A DNA stretch of 64,000 bases from assembly GCA_016208685.1 (NCBI GenBank), contig JACQXM010000024.1, positions 62,001-126,000 of the forward strand, read 5' to 3'. The notes beneath the pieces are model-generated. The model had not been told where the DNA came from. It was given only the letters and a program-made list of their open reading frames with translations, and ran no database searches. The first letter of the stretch is position 1. Every line of letters begins with the position of its first letter. Shown in pieces: positions 8,949-17,168 of this stretch. A program made the translations under genes and the position numbers. This DNA comes from Planctomycetota bacterium. Lineage in GTDB: Bacteria; Planctomycetota; Phycisphaerae; UBA1845.

Positions 8949-9054
8949 CCGGTTGACTCCGGCGTGGACTCATAATCCCTGCCCTGGCACGCCCGGCGCA
9001 ACTGCTCCTCGCGCGAACATCCCATAAGCAATCCCCGACCGTGGGTCTTTCCCG

Positions 9055-9070
9055 TTTTTCCCGGGAAAAA
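9055..9070. repeat. Perfect 16-base palindrome between subtilase and PEP-CTERM copy B
   Basis: TTTTTCCC followed directly by GGGAAAAA is fully self-complementary. It lies 107 bases after the subtilase stop and 153 bases before the next start. With no loop it is more likely a protein-binding site than a classic terminator, although an A/T-flanked bidirectional terminator is possible. Confidence 0.45.
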
Positions 9071-9222
9071 AGGCAAGAATGAAGTTGAATTAGCAGTCAG
9101 TTGCGGCAATGATGGACACAGTGACGTCTCGCGCGTGTCGCACGGGTGGCATGCGTCGGCGCACGTCGCGTCCCCGCGGTGCCCAGTACGCCGCGGAGGT
9201 GGAAGGGAAAGAGGAGAAGCCA

Positions 9223-9996
9223 ATGCGAGCCATGATGAGGTTCACGGTGCGAGGGGCACTGGCCATAGGAGCGTGGATGTGGGCGGCGCCGGCGCAGGCG
9301 GACTTAACGCCGGTCTACGCCCCGCCCTCCGGCGAGGCCAGCCATACGGACATTCTCAACCACGTTTACGGCGCCGGGTTCAGTCCGTCGTCGCACGGGG
9401 CGGCGTCGTACACCAACGGAACCGTCACCGCCACGCGGATCGACGATTTCCTGCCCTCGGGCGGCGCAGGCAGCCCGCTCAACATGGTGTTCGGAGGTCC
9501 CGGTCTGCCCACTACCGATCAGGAGTGGGTGGACGGCATCGCGCTCACCACGGCAGAGGCTAAGTTTGCCGGGTATTCCCAGGAGTTCGGCTACGATTCC
9601 GGCTCCGGCTACGTCAAACTATTCGACGTAACGATGACCGGTCCCACGGGCTTCGACGTGGCCGGCAGCGGCTCGGTGAGCTTCCCGCACAACGCGCCGT
9701 GGAACTGGGTGCGCTCGGGAACCGGCAACACCTATTACTCGGAGGAGGCCAACAACATCGACCTGTTGGACCACATGGTGACCTATCAGATCACCGGTGC
9801 CAGTTCGCGGGCGAACGAGACCGTCTGGCTGTTGCTTTGGGAAGATCTGCCGGGGCCGCTTGGTCCGAACTCCGACCGGGACTTCAACGACCTGGCCGTT
9901 GAGCTTCGCGCCACGGTCATCCCGGTTCCCGCGGCCGCGCTGCTGGGTGGTCTGGGCCTCGGCTTGGTCGGGCTGGTCCGCCGACGGTACGCGTAA
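9223..9996 (+). CDS. Exported DUF4114 protein with VPVPAA-type PEP-CTERM sorting tail (copy B)
   Basis: This 257-residue protein is a close paralogue of the protein at 5757-6527, and most positions align without gaps. It shows a signal peptide ending near AQA-DL, the motif LPTTDQEWVDGIA, the core signature DRDFNDLAVELRA, and the tail VPVPAAA followed by a hydrophobic helix and VRRRYA. ATG 9223 is preferred because GAGGAG lies at 9211-9216, seven bases upstream; the frame is open further upstream to 9109 without a signal sequence. A strong terminator follows at 10111-10148. Export and surface sorting by an exosortase-type system are inferred from the tail; no exosortase gene is in the window. 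Confidence 0.86.
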   Translation: MRAMMRFTVRGALAIGAWMWAAPAQADLTPVYAPPSGEASHTDILNHVYGAGFSPSSHGAASYTNGTVTATRIDDFLPSGGAGSPLNMVFGGPGLPTTDQEWVDGIALTTAEAKFAGYSQEFGYDSGSGYVKLFDVTMTGPTGFDVAGSGSVSFPHNAPWNWVRSGTGNTYYSEEANNIDLLDHMVTYQITGASSRANETVWLLLWEDLPGPLGPNSDRDFNDLAVELRATVIPVPAAALLGGLGLGLVGLVRRRYA

Positions 9997-10110
9997 GCCT
10001 CGCCGGACTTGCGTCCGGTGCCGGGTCGGCGCTTCGCGGGCGGGCCCCGCGCAGGCGAGCTCGCACTCCCGCACTCGGGCCTGCGAACAGGAAAGCAGTA
10101 ATCAACCAAC

Positions 10111-10148
10111 GCCCCGTTTCCGCGAACCCCGCGGAGACGGGGCGTTTT
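10111..10148 (+). terminator. Intrinsic terminator after PEP-CTERM copy B
   Basis: A 14-base-pair stem with one G-U pair (10111-10124 with 10130-10143) and a five-base loop is followed by GTTTT. It lies 114 bases after the stop codon and should end the plus-strand transcript. Confidence 0.82.
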
Positions 10149-10474
10149 GCATCTCCTGCCGCGGGGTTGCAAGCAACCTGGGCCGCAAGACATGATTGTC
10201 AAGTGGCCCGGGGTGGTGATCGTCGTGGTGGAGGACGGGCCTTGTGCCTCCCAACGGGGCGGCCGCGCCCGGCGCGGAGGCGACGGCCGGCCTGCCGGTA
10301 TTGGCGCGCACGAGCTCCAGCCGTGCGGCGGGGCGCCGCTTGGGCTGCAGCTCTGCGCGCCGCAGTCGCCACGTTTGATCCGAGCCGCGCCGCCGCTTGG
10401 GCTTCGCGCAATGCTGGCGCATGCCGCCCCGGCAGAACGATAGGTGGGTTGCAATCCGATAAGGAGCGATGCGG
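10149..10474. other. 326-base gap upstream of the cupredoxin gene
   Basis: No convincing gene was found. Short open frames here have no recognisable motif and unusual composition. The only assignable element is the AAGGAG ribosome binding site at 10461-10466, which decides the start of the cupredoxin gene. Confidence 0.4.
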
Positions 10475-10879
10475 ATGACGCTGGTACACGGACGTTTCTT
10501 TCGGCGAGTGGGTTGCGGGCGATGGGTCGTTTGCCTGATGAGCGCGGCCGCGGCGTGGCTGGCCGGATGCACCGTTGCCGGGGGAGGCGCGGTGGAGGAA
10601 GGGGTTACGGAGGTCGCCATCCGCGGTTTCCAGTTCATTCCCGACCAGGTGACCATCAAGGTGGGTGAACGAGTGCGGTGGACCAACTTCGACGCCGCGC
10701 CGCACACGGCCACCAGCGGCAATCCGGAAGATGCCGATGCCGGTTCGATATGGGCCTCCCCCAACCTCACGATGGGCCAGTCGTTTACGTTCCAGTTCGA
10801 CGAGGCGGGGGAATTCGTGTACCACTGCGAGGTGCACCCGGCGCAAATGCGCGGCGCTCGCGTCGTTGTCGAACCCTGA
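10475..10879 (+). CDS. Cupredoxin (plastocyanin-like) lipoprotein
   Basis: This is a 134-residue secreted blue-copper electron-transfer protein. A signal peptide ends in the lipobox LAGC near residue 31. The type-1 copper ligands are visible as His in APHTA, then Cys and His in YHCEVHP, and Met in AQMRG near the C terminus. The spacing fits plastocyanin/pseudoazurin-type folds. ATG 10475 is chosen over 10469 because AAGGAG (10461-10466) is then eight bases upstream instead of two. The gene sits 122 bases before an ECF sigma factor on the same strand. It could accept electrons from periplasmic cytochromes, but its partner is not known. Confidence 0.88.
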   Translation: MTLVHGRFFRRVGCGRWVVCLMSAAAAWLAGCTVAGGGAVEEGVTEVAIRGFQFIPDQVTIKVGERVRWTNFDAAPHTATSGNPEDADAGSIWASPNLTMGQSFTFQFDEAGEFVYHCEVHPAQMRGARVVVEP

Positions 10880-11001
10880 ACCGGCGGCGCTTGGCGCAGG
10901 GCGGAGCCGAACGTCCGATTACGGGGCTGCCGGCACCCAGCCGCGGCTGCAATGGCGGCACCCCGGTGACACATAGGTGGACAAGCAGGCTAGACGAAAC
11001 C

Positions 11002-11619
11002 ATGGGGCGGTCAACGGGCGGCACGCGGGCAGACGGACAGGACCACCCGGCGGGTATCGATGCCGCCGAGTTCTGCGCGCAGTTTCAGGCGTCCTTCCGC
11101 GTGTTGTGGCTCATTGCCGCGGGCACTGTCGGTGAGGCGTCACTCGCCGACGACGTGGTCCAGGATGCGGCGCTGATCGCCCTGGGAAAGCTCGATGATT
11201 TCCAGCCCGGAACCAACTTCACCGCGTGGATGGGCCGCGTTGTCCGCTACGTCGCTCTGAATCAGGCACGCAAGGAGCGTAAATTCCGCATGACGACCGG
11301 CGACGCAACCCTGGCCGACGGAGACACGCCCCTCGCCGCCCGGTCCGACCTTCGAGGGGGGCCGTTGCCCGCCGGACGCGACGATACGCGCGTGTTCGAC
11401 CAGCGGATCGAGGAAGCATTGCAGACCGTCGGCGAGGTGGCGCGTGCCTGCCTGCTGCTGCGCACGGTGGAGGGTCTGCCCTACTCGGACATCGCGGCGT
11501 TGCTCGAGATCCCCGAGGGTACCGCCATGAGCCATGTACACCGAACGCGCCGCTACCTGCGCGGCCGGCTTGCCGTATGGCAGGCGAACGGCCCGGCGGC
11601 AAAAGAGGAACATGCATGA
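11002..11619 (+). CDS. ECF-type RNA polymerase sigma factor
   Basis: This 205-residue protein has the two DNA-handling regions of group IV sigma factors. Region 2 holds ADDVVQDAALIALGK and FTAWMGRVVRYVALNQARKER, the planctomycete-style sigma-2 helix. Region 4 is a helix-turn-helix with LPYSDIAALLEIPEGTAMSH. ATG 11002 is the first ATG placing region 2 at a normal distance from the N terminus; the frame remains open upstream to 10678 through the cupredoxin gene and is not used. The stop overlaps the start of the anti-sigma gene (ATGA at 11616-11619), so the two are translationally coupled. The target regulon is unknown. Confidence 0.92.
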   Translation: MGRSTGGTRADGQDHPAGIDAAEFCAQFQASFRVLWLIAAGTVGEASLADDVVQDAALIALGKLDDFQPGTNFTAWMGRVVRYVALNQARKERKFRMTTGDATLADGDTPLAARSDLRGGPLPAGRDDTRVFDQRIEEALQTVGEVARACLLLRTVEGLPYSDIAALLEIPEGTAMSHVHRTRRYLRGRLAVWQANGPAAKEEHA

Positions 11620-12455
11620 CCGCGGGAACCCCGGAGAGACCGGAGCATTCGCTGGAGGCCTATCTCGATGGGCTCCTCGCCGATTCCGAACGCGCTGAGT
11701 TCGATCGGCGCGTGAGGAGCGATCCGGCGCTTCGCGCCGAGGCGGAGTGCCAGGCACGCATCGACGAAGCCCTGAAGCGCCTCTACACACCGTCGGCTGC
11801 CGGAGCGCCGGCGCTCGCCTCGTTGCGTGCCGCATCCACGAACGGCCGGGCGGCGACGACCCTGCGGTCGCCGTTGAGCGCAGCCCGCCGGGCGCGACCT
11901 GCCCCCGCGCTCCGCCGCGGGCTGGCGGTGGCGGCGGCCGTGGCGTTCTGTTCGCTCGCCGGCTGGCAGGTGTGGTGTTTCGTTCGTCCGGCGGCGGTGG
12001 TCGATGCCTACGCCGCACAAGCGTGGCGGAGCATGGACACGGTCTACCGTGACGAGGTGTCCAGCGGGCTTAAACCCAGTTGGGTGTGCAAAGACAACGA
12101 GGAATTCGCCCGCTCCTTCGAGAAGCGCTTTGGCCAGCCGCTGTACCTGGCGCCGCCCCCGAGCGGGGTCACGGTGGCAGGTCTGTCCTACTGCAACACC
12201 ATTACCCGACGCACCATGCATCTGCTGGCGCGGGTGAACGGCTCGCCGGTGATGGTGTTCGCCGACTCCGTTCCCGACGACACCCGTCCTTCGCTTCCTC
12301 CAGGCCAAGGGCTGAGGCTTTTCCGGCGCGAGATCGGCAAGGTCGTTCTGTACGAGGTCACTCCGCTGTCGGAGCCGCGCGTACTCGACCTTTTCTATGA
12401 CCCGGCGACACGCCCTGCCCACGACACCACCTGGCAATCGGGGCCGACTCCGTAG
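11616..12455 (+). CDS. Membrane anti-sigma factor paired with the ECF sigma factor
   Basis: This 279-residue protein has an N-terminal cytoplasmic segment of the anti-sigma type (LEAYLDGLLADSERAEF, then RVRSDPALRAEAE). One transmembrane helix lies near residues 105-125 (LAVAAAVAFCSLAGWQVWCF), followed by a C-terminal extracytoplasmic domain of about 150 residues with two cysteines (KPSWVCKD and LSYCNT). The HxxxCxxC zinc motif of ZAS-domain anti-sigmas is absent. The start overlaps the sigma stop by four bases, and GAGGAA lies about six bases upstream. It would hold the sigma factor inactive until an envelope signal, possibly sensed by the C-terminal domain. The role follows from gene order and topology. 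Confidence 0.8.
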   Translation: MTAGTPERPEHSLEAYLDGLLADSERAEFDRRVRSDPALRAEAECQARIDEALKRLYTPSAAGAPALASLRAASTNGRAATTLRSPLSAARRARPAPALRRGLAVAAAVAFCSLAGWQVWCFVRPAAVVDAYAAQAWRSMDTVYRDEVSSGLKPSWVCKDNEEFARSFEKRFGQPLYLAPPPSGVTVAGLSYCNTITRRTMHLLARVNGSPVMVFADSVPDDTRPSLPPGQGLRLFRREIGKVVLYEVTPLSEPRVLDLFYDPATRPAHDTTWQSGPTP

Positions 12456-12519
12456 CCGTTGCGCCCTTCGTCCGTCATGACGCGTCCACCGGTCCGTCGG
12501 GGCTGCTCCGCGGGGCAGC

Positions 12520-13509
12520 TCACGCCAAGTGCCCCTGATCGTGAGTCTCGGTCCCCGAGGCGAGTGCCGCCACGCGGCGCGCCGAACGCGCAAAGGCCCC
12601 CAGGGCCAGGAGGATCAGGGCGCCGCCCAGCAGCGTCGGCGCGGGCACCGGTTCGCCGACGGCGAGGAACGTCCACACCGGGACCAGAATCGGCTCCAGC
12701 ATTGTGATCAGCGCCGCGTGGTAGGCGGGGATGCGTGCCAGCCCGAGCGTGTACAGGTAGTACGGGATCCCAAACTGCACCACGCCCATGAAGACCAGGT
12801 AGCCCGCCGAGCGCGCGGAGAGCTCGAAACCCGCGCCCCACAGCACCGCTGGGAGAATCAGCAGCGCCGAGCCGAGGTTGTTGGCGACCGTCAGCGCCGC
12901 TGGGTCCGCATCCCGCATGCGCCGGATCATCAGGGTGAGCAGTCCGAAGAACAGCCCCGCCGCCAGCGCCACCGTCAGGCCGAACAGGTCCGTCTGCGCC
13001 CGGCCGAGGAAGATCACGGCGATGCCCGCCACAGCGACAGCCAGGATCCAGAGGTCCCGCGAACGGGGTCGTTCGCCGAGCAACCAGGGCGAAAGCCCGA
13101 AGACCCAGAAGGTAGAGGTGTACTGAAGGATGATGGCGTTGGCCGCCTCCGTCTTGGTGTTCGCAACCACGAAGCACACCGTCATGATGGTGAAGAAGAT
13201 GACACAGGCGATTGCCTCCGGCCGCAGGCGTCTGGCCCGGCCGTCCGGCCCACCGGTAGCGCCGCGCGCCAGCGGCGGCGCGCGCATGGTGTGCAACCCC
13301 CTCCACCCCAACGGCAGCAGGACCAGGCCCGCGAAGAGCGAACGGTAAAAGGCGATCACGACGCCGCCGGGGCCGCGACCGCCGTCGGCGGTCAGCTTGA
13401 TCAGCGCGCCGTTGAGGCTCCACAACACCGCGGCGCCGATCAACAGCAACACGCCGGAGAGGTAGCGTCTGCGCCGGCTGTCGTCATGTGCATCGGCCGG
13501 TGTTAACAC
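12520..13509 (-). CDS. EamA/DMT-superfamily transporter
   Basis: This protein of about 329 residues has ten predicted transmembrane helices arranged as two EamA repeats (RhaT/YdcZ-like drug/metabolite transporter superfamily). The first repeat contains LWSLNGALIKL and FYRSLFAGLVLLPL; the second contains ALITMLEPILVPVWTFL followed by the closing GGALILLALG helix, a typical end of this family. GTG 13509 gives a normal short N terminus before helix 1; ATG at 13557 or 13581 extends it by an arginine-rich segment. The substrate cannot be predicted. It converges with the anti-sigma gene and starts next to a large palindrome cluster. Confidence 0.85.
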   Translation of the reverse strand: MLTPADAHDDSRRRRYLSGVLLLIGAAVLWSLNGALIKLTADGGRGPGGVVIAFYRSLFAGLVLLPLGWRGLHTMRAPPLARGATGGPDGRARRLRPEAIACVIFFTIMTVCFVVANTKTEAANAIILQYTSTFWVFGLSPWLLGERPRSRDLWILAVAVAGIAVIFLGRAQTDLFGLTVALAAGLFFGLLTLMIRRMRDADPAALTVANNLGSALLILPAVLWGAGFELSARSAGYLVFMGVVQFGIPYYLYTLGLARIPAYHAALITMLEPILVPVWTFLAVGEPVPAPTLLGGALILLALGAFARSARRVAALASGTETHDQGHLA

Positions 13510-14226
13510 GCCGGCAGTGTAACGATGTTGCCTACTGGTTCCCACGCTTGTTTGCATCCCACGAATCGAGGCACGATACATTTCCCGACACTCCGTGCGC
13601 GGCGCTCCGATGGCTCAGCCCGCATCTGTGGTCGGTGTATTCCACCACCCCGGCGAATTGAGCCCCTGGGGCCTGTCAGCGACACAGCCCGCGCGAGCGG
13701 GCGGCTTGCTTCACGATGCTGTCCACATTCCGGCGCGCGGCGCTCCGATGGCCCAGCCCGCGCCAGCGGGCGGCACCTTCCTAGCCCACGGCGTGAGCCG
13801 TGGGGTGGGAACGCCGATCGCGGAAAGCCCCGTCAGGGGCGACACCCGCAGCGCGCATTAACCTCCCCTCGCAACCCGCGACGCGCACCCTCGCCCACGC
13901 TATCCGTAGCACTGTGCCATACATGTGTCGCCCCTGACGGGGCTTAGCCTCATCCTGCTCGCCGATCCCCACGGCTTACGCCGTGGGCTAGAGGGTATCG
14001 CCCCTGAAGGGGCTCGCGCACGGCTGGGTGGCACGCGGATCGCTGGGGACAACGCCGGGTCTTCGACGTCGTGTGCCGGGCATCCCCAATCGGGGTCGTG
14101 CCACGATCCCTCGAGATCCACCCCCACGCTCGCGGCCGTGGCTTGCACCATTCCCCTGCCGGCACGACACTGGCCCCCGATGAAAGCGCCGTTGGGTGAA
14201 CAAGGGCTTGGCAAGGGACCGCACGG
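13510..14226. repeat. Cluster of extragenic palindromes in inverted arrangement
   Basis: No gene is visible in this region of about 700 bases. It holds repeated modules. The module GCGCTCCGATGGCYCAGCCCGC occurs at about 13602-13623 and again at 13740-13761. A hairpin CCCACGGC-GTGA-GCCGTGGG lies at 13785-13804 and a near copy CCCACGGC-TTAC-GCCGTGGG at 13968-13987. A second hairpin, GCCCC-GTCA-GGGGC (13827-13840), recurs in inverted orientation near 13929-13942, with a variant near 14000-14012. The modules are arranged so that 13781-13845 and 13925-13990 form opposite-facing arms. Such small palindromes are frequent in planctomycete intergenic DNA. Confidence 0.7.
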
Positions 14227-15057
14227 GTGGAGATAGGCGTCTGTAGCTGGTCCATCGACCGTGATGATTGCCTGCGGGCGATGGAGACCATCGGTGGGGC
14301 GCTCGACGTGCGCCTCGTGCAGCTTGGGTTCTTCTCCGAACGCGCCGTGCGTGCTGCGTTCGGCGGCGTCGAAGCCCTTCGTCGGACCACAAGTGCCGCC
14401 GGCCTCACGATTGCCTCCACCTTCGCCGCCTTCGAGCATGAGGATTACGCGTCGATCGCCCGCATCGCGGAAACCGGTGGGTATATGCCTGACGAGCACT
14501 TCGCCACCCGCCTCGAGCTGACCGCTATGGTTGCGGACATCGGCACATCGCTGGGCTGCGATCGTCTGGCCGTGCACCTGGGGACGGTTCCCACGGATCC
14601 ATCGTCCGTTGGTTATGCAAAACTGCTGACCCGCGTGCGTGAGGTGGCCGACCGCATCGCCGCACGCGGGGTACGCCTGTTGGTGGAGACGGGGCGCGAG
14701 TCGGCGGCGGTTCTGGGCTCTTTCCTGTCCGCGGTGGATCGGCCGAACGTCGGGGTGAATTTCGATCCCGGCAATTTCGTCATCTATGGCACGGACGAGC
14801 CGGCACGCGCGGTGACGCTCCTGAAGGGGCGGATCGAGAGCGTCCATGCGAAGGACGGAAACCGCTCCGCCCGACCGGGCGAGCAGTTCGGGACGCCGGC
14901 GCCGCTGGGCACAGGCGAGGCACAAATCGCGCGGGTGGTCAGCAAGCTGCGAACCATCGGCTACTCCGGCCCGCTGTTGATCGAACAAGGCCGCGGTATG
15001 GGTGGTGTCGAGGCGGTCCGCGGCGCGGCGGAATACCTGCGATCACTGCTGGGGTGA
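14227..15057 (+). CDS. Xylose isomerase-like TIM-barrel protein (sugar isomerase/epimerase type)
   Basis: This 276-residue protein is a TIM barrel of the AP-endonuclease-2/sugar-isomerase class. Candidate metal-binding positions at strand ends are visible: E in VETGRES, N and D in NFDPGNF, H in VHAKD and E in LIEQG. GTG 14227 is supported by AAGGGA at 14213-14218, eight bases upstream. Members epimerise or isomerise sugars and inositol derivatives in many Planctomycetota, usually in expanded paralogue sets. A second, more divergent relative lies at 29177-30001. The substrate is not assignable. Confidence 0.83.
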   Translation: MEIGVCSWSIDRDDCLRAMETIGGALDVRLVQLGFFSERAVRAAFGGVEALRRTTSAAGLTIASTFAAFEHEDYASIARIAETGGYMPDEHFATRLELTAMVADIGTSLGCDRLAVHLGTVPTDPSSVGYAKLLTRVREVADRIAARGVRLLVETGRESAAVLGSFLSAVDRPNVGVNFDPGNFVIYGTDEPARAVTLLKGRIESVHAKDGNRSARPGEQFGTPAPLGTGEAQIARVVSKLRTIGYSGPLLIEQGRGMGGVEAVRGAAEYLRSLLG

Positions 15058-15103
15058 ACGGCGGTGCCGGGCGGGCGTGGGTGGCGCGTGGGGCCCCTGG
15101 CGA

Positions 15104-15622
15104 TTATCCCGGACGCGGCTGCCCCGGCGTTACGGGCGCCCGGCGATACAGCCATTCCTCGGCGCGCGCTTTGCCCGCCTGCGTGCCTTCGATGCGGGCG
15201 CGGATCACGTCGTCGGATTCGCGAGTGTAGATGATCCGTTGCGGGAAGTCGTGCTCGCGGTTTTCAAACACCACTCGGCCGGCGGCAAGCTCTACGGCGC
15301 GAAACGGCGTCGGCGGGTGTCGTCCCATGGGCGCCGCGAAGTATACGATGCCCTCCGGCGTTTTCTCGATGCGCAGGAATTCGAAGAACGCGGTCTTGCC
15401 TCCCTGCACGGTGCGGCTGGCGCCGAGCATGGTGCCTCCCGCGGCATGTGTCCAATGCTCGTCGACCACCTTACCCCCTTCGTCTGAGGTCCATGCGCCA
15501 ACGAGCCAGGAGAGCGTGCCGAGGTCGGGATCGTCGGGCACGCGGTTGGGTGTGGTCGGCTCACTGCCGAGGCCCGCGAAAGCTGCTAGGCCGGCGAACA
15601 GCGGCGTATACAGTGGTCGCAT
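15104..15622 (-). CDS. DUF6265 family exported protein
   Basis: This 172-residue protein begins with a probable signal peptide (TPLFAGLAAFAGLG). Its core carries the features of DUF6265: LSWLVGAWTSDEGG, the EHWTHAAGGTMLGASR segment, FFEFLRIE, and ENREHDFPQRIIYTR. Proteins of this group have a lipocalin-like beta-barrel appearance and no established function. It is convergent with the TIM-barrel gene, and its start faces the divergent AmrS gene across about 370 bases. Confidence 0.8.
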   Translation of the reverse strand: MRPLYTPLFAGLAAFAGLGSEPTTPNRVPDDPDLGTLSWLVGAWTSDEGGKVVDEHWTHAAGGTMLGASRTVQGGKTAFFEFLRIEKTPEGIVYFAAPMGRHPPTPFRAVELAAGRVVFENREHDFPQRIIYTRESDDVIRARIEGTQAGKARAEEWLYRRAPVTPGQPRPG

Positions 15623-15992
15623 CGTAGAACTCTCCGAAGGTGGTCACGCGGTTCAGGATACTGCATCCTTGCCGCCCGGCAAACGGCTTCGGACTGCGCG
15701 GATGCCGCGCGCATCCGGCCGGGACGGGCGGGGGCGAAGTCCGCGACGAAGCGATGGAGAATCACTACCGCGACAGCATCGAGCGGTCGGGTGGACCACT
15801 GCCCCAGTCGCAACCCCCGCGGCGAGCATGGCTCGCGCGAAGCCCGCCGAGGCATGCGTGACACCGTCGCGCGCCGTTTGCGTCCGAATCGAGTTCCCCG
15901 CCGCAAAAGCGATGGACCACCCGCCACCCGCGGGGGATGAGAGTTGGTATAATAAAGCTGCGGGGACGTGTTCCTCGGTCCGGAGAATGACC
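15623..15992. other. 370-base divergent intergenic region
   Basis: This separates the DUF6265 gene (minus) from the AmrS-type gene (plus). No independent gene is supported: the long frame crossing it is only the upstream extension of the radical SAM frame, without coding features. It contains the promoter candidate at 15945-15953. Confidence 0.45.
15945..15953 (+). promoter_or_regulatory. Extended -10 promoter element for the AmrS-type gene
   Basis: TGGTATAAT matches the extended -10 consensus TGnTATAAT exactly. It would place the transcription start near 15960 and leave a leader of about 33 bases before ATG 15993. No good -35 hexamer was found, as is common for extended -10 promoters. The same nine bases occur at the ABC operon promoter near 49980. 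Confidence 0.55.
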
Positions 15993-17126
15993 ATGTCCGC
16001 ATCCGTGCGGCTCAAGGAGTTGCTCTACGACAACACCATGGCCTCCGCGCCGCAGCTCGTGCAGCGCTATGACGACGGCCGGGTGCGCTGCCTCGCGTGC
16101 GGACATCGTTGCGTCATTCTCCCCGAGCACAGCGGAGTGTGCCGCGTCCGCTTCAACTCCGGCGGGGAGCTTCGTGCCCCGGGCGGGTATGTCGCGGGCG
16201 TGCAGATCGACCCCATCGAGAAGAAACCCTTCTACCACGCCTTCCCGGCGCGGGACGCGCTGTCATTCGGCATGCTGGGTTGCGACTTGCATTGCAGCTA
16301 CTGCCAGAACTGGGTCACCAGCCAGGCCTTGCGCGACGACGCCGCCGTCGCCCGGCCCAGCTTCTGCACGCCGGAGCGGCTCATCGAACTGGCGCTCGCC
16401 AACAAAACACCGGTGATCGTCAGCACCTACAACGAACCATTGATCACCGCCGACTGGGCGGTGGAGATCTTCAAGCTCGCTCGCGCCGAGGGGATCGCTT
16501 GCGGCTTCATCAGCAACGGCAACGGCACGCCGCAGGTGCTGGAGTTCATCCGTCCTTACGTGTGCCTGTACAAGGTGGACCTCAAGGGCTTTGATGACCG
16601 CAACTACCGCAAACTCGGCGGTGTGCTGGAAAACGTGCTGGAGACCATCAAGCTGCTTAAGAAGATGGACTTCTGGATGGAGATCGTCACCCTGGTGGTT
16701 CCGGGGTTCAACGACGACGATGAGGAACTCAAGAAGCTGGCGGGTTTTCTCGTCGGCGTCTCGCCCGACATGCCCTGGCACGTCACGGCGTTTCACCCGG
16801 ATTACAAGTTGACCGATCCACCCCGCACGCCCGCTGCCACACTCCACCGTGCCTACGACATCGGGAAGGCGGCGGGGTTGAAGCACGTGTACGTGGGCAA
16901 CCTTCCGGGCGGCGTCGGCCCGCGGGAGAACACCTTCTGCTCCGGCTGCGGAAAGTGGCTCATCAAGCGCCGCGGGTTCATCGTGGAAGACAACCGCATG
17001 AAGGGCGGCGCCTGCCCGTTCTGCGACACCACGGTTTCGGGCGTCTGGGAGGAGGACCCGCCGAAACACACGGCCGGTGATGGCATGCCGCTTCCCATCG
17101 CCGTGGTGAGTGAGCGCTGCGGGTGA
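15993..17126 (+). CDS. amrS: AmmeMemoRadiSam system radical SAM enzyme (AmrS family)
   Basis: This 377-residue protein is a radical SAM enzyme. The [4Fe-4S] cysteines are C97, C101 and C104 in CDLHCSYCQNW. N-terminal CLACGHRC and C-terminal CSGCG plus CPFC motifs look like metal-binding knuckles. The flanking features (GVCRVRFN, STYNEPLI, VDLKGFDDRNYRKLGG, AFHPDYKL) match the AmrS family, related to pyruvate formate-lyase activating enzymes and normally linked to AMMECR1 and Memo proteins. Those partners are absent from the window. ATG 15993 is chosen because GGAG at 15982-15985 is then seven bases away; ATG 15987 is too close. The substrate is not established. The alcohol dehydrogenase follows after 42 bases. 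Confidence 0.9.
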   Translation: MSASVRLKELLYDNTMASAPQLVQRYDDGRVRCLACGHRCVILPEHSGVCRVRFNSGGELRAPGGYVAGVQIDPIEKKPFYHAFPARDALSFGMLGCDLHCSYCQNWVTSQALRDDAAVARPSFCTPERLIELALANKTPVIVSTYNEPLITADWAVEIFKLARAEGIACGFISNGNGTPQVLEFIRPYVCLYKVDLKGFDDRNYRKLGGVLENVLETIKLLKKMDFWMEIVTLVVPGFNDDDEELKKLAGFLVGVSPDMPWHVTAFHPDYKLTDPPRTPAATLHRAYDIGKAAGLKHVYVGNLPGGVGPRENTFCSGCGKWLIKRRGFIVEDNRMKGGACPFCDTTVSGVWEEDPPKHTAGDGMPLPIAVVSERCG

Positions 17127-17168
17127 CGCGGCGCACCATTCCCGCCGGCACTTTGTTGCGAGACCGCG

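Noticed and set aside
12395-13423. An alternative minus-strand frame over the EamA transporter
   Set aside because: It is another frame of the same strand with no transmembrane pattern; the EamA frame is clearly coding.
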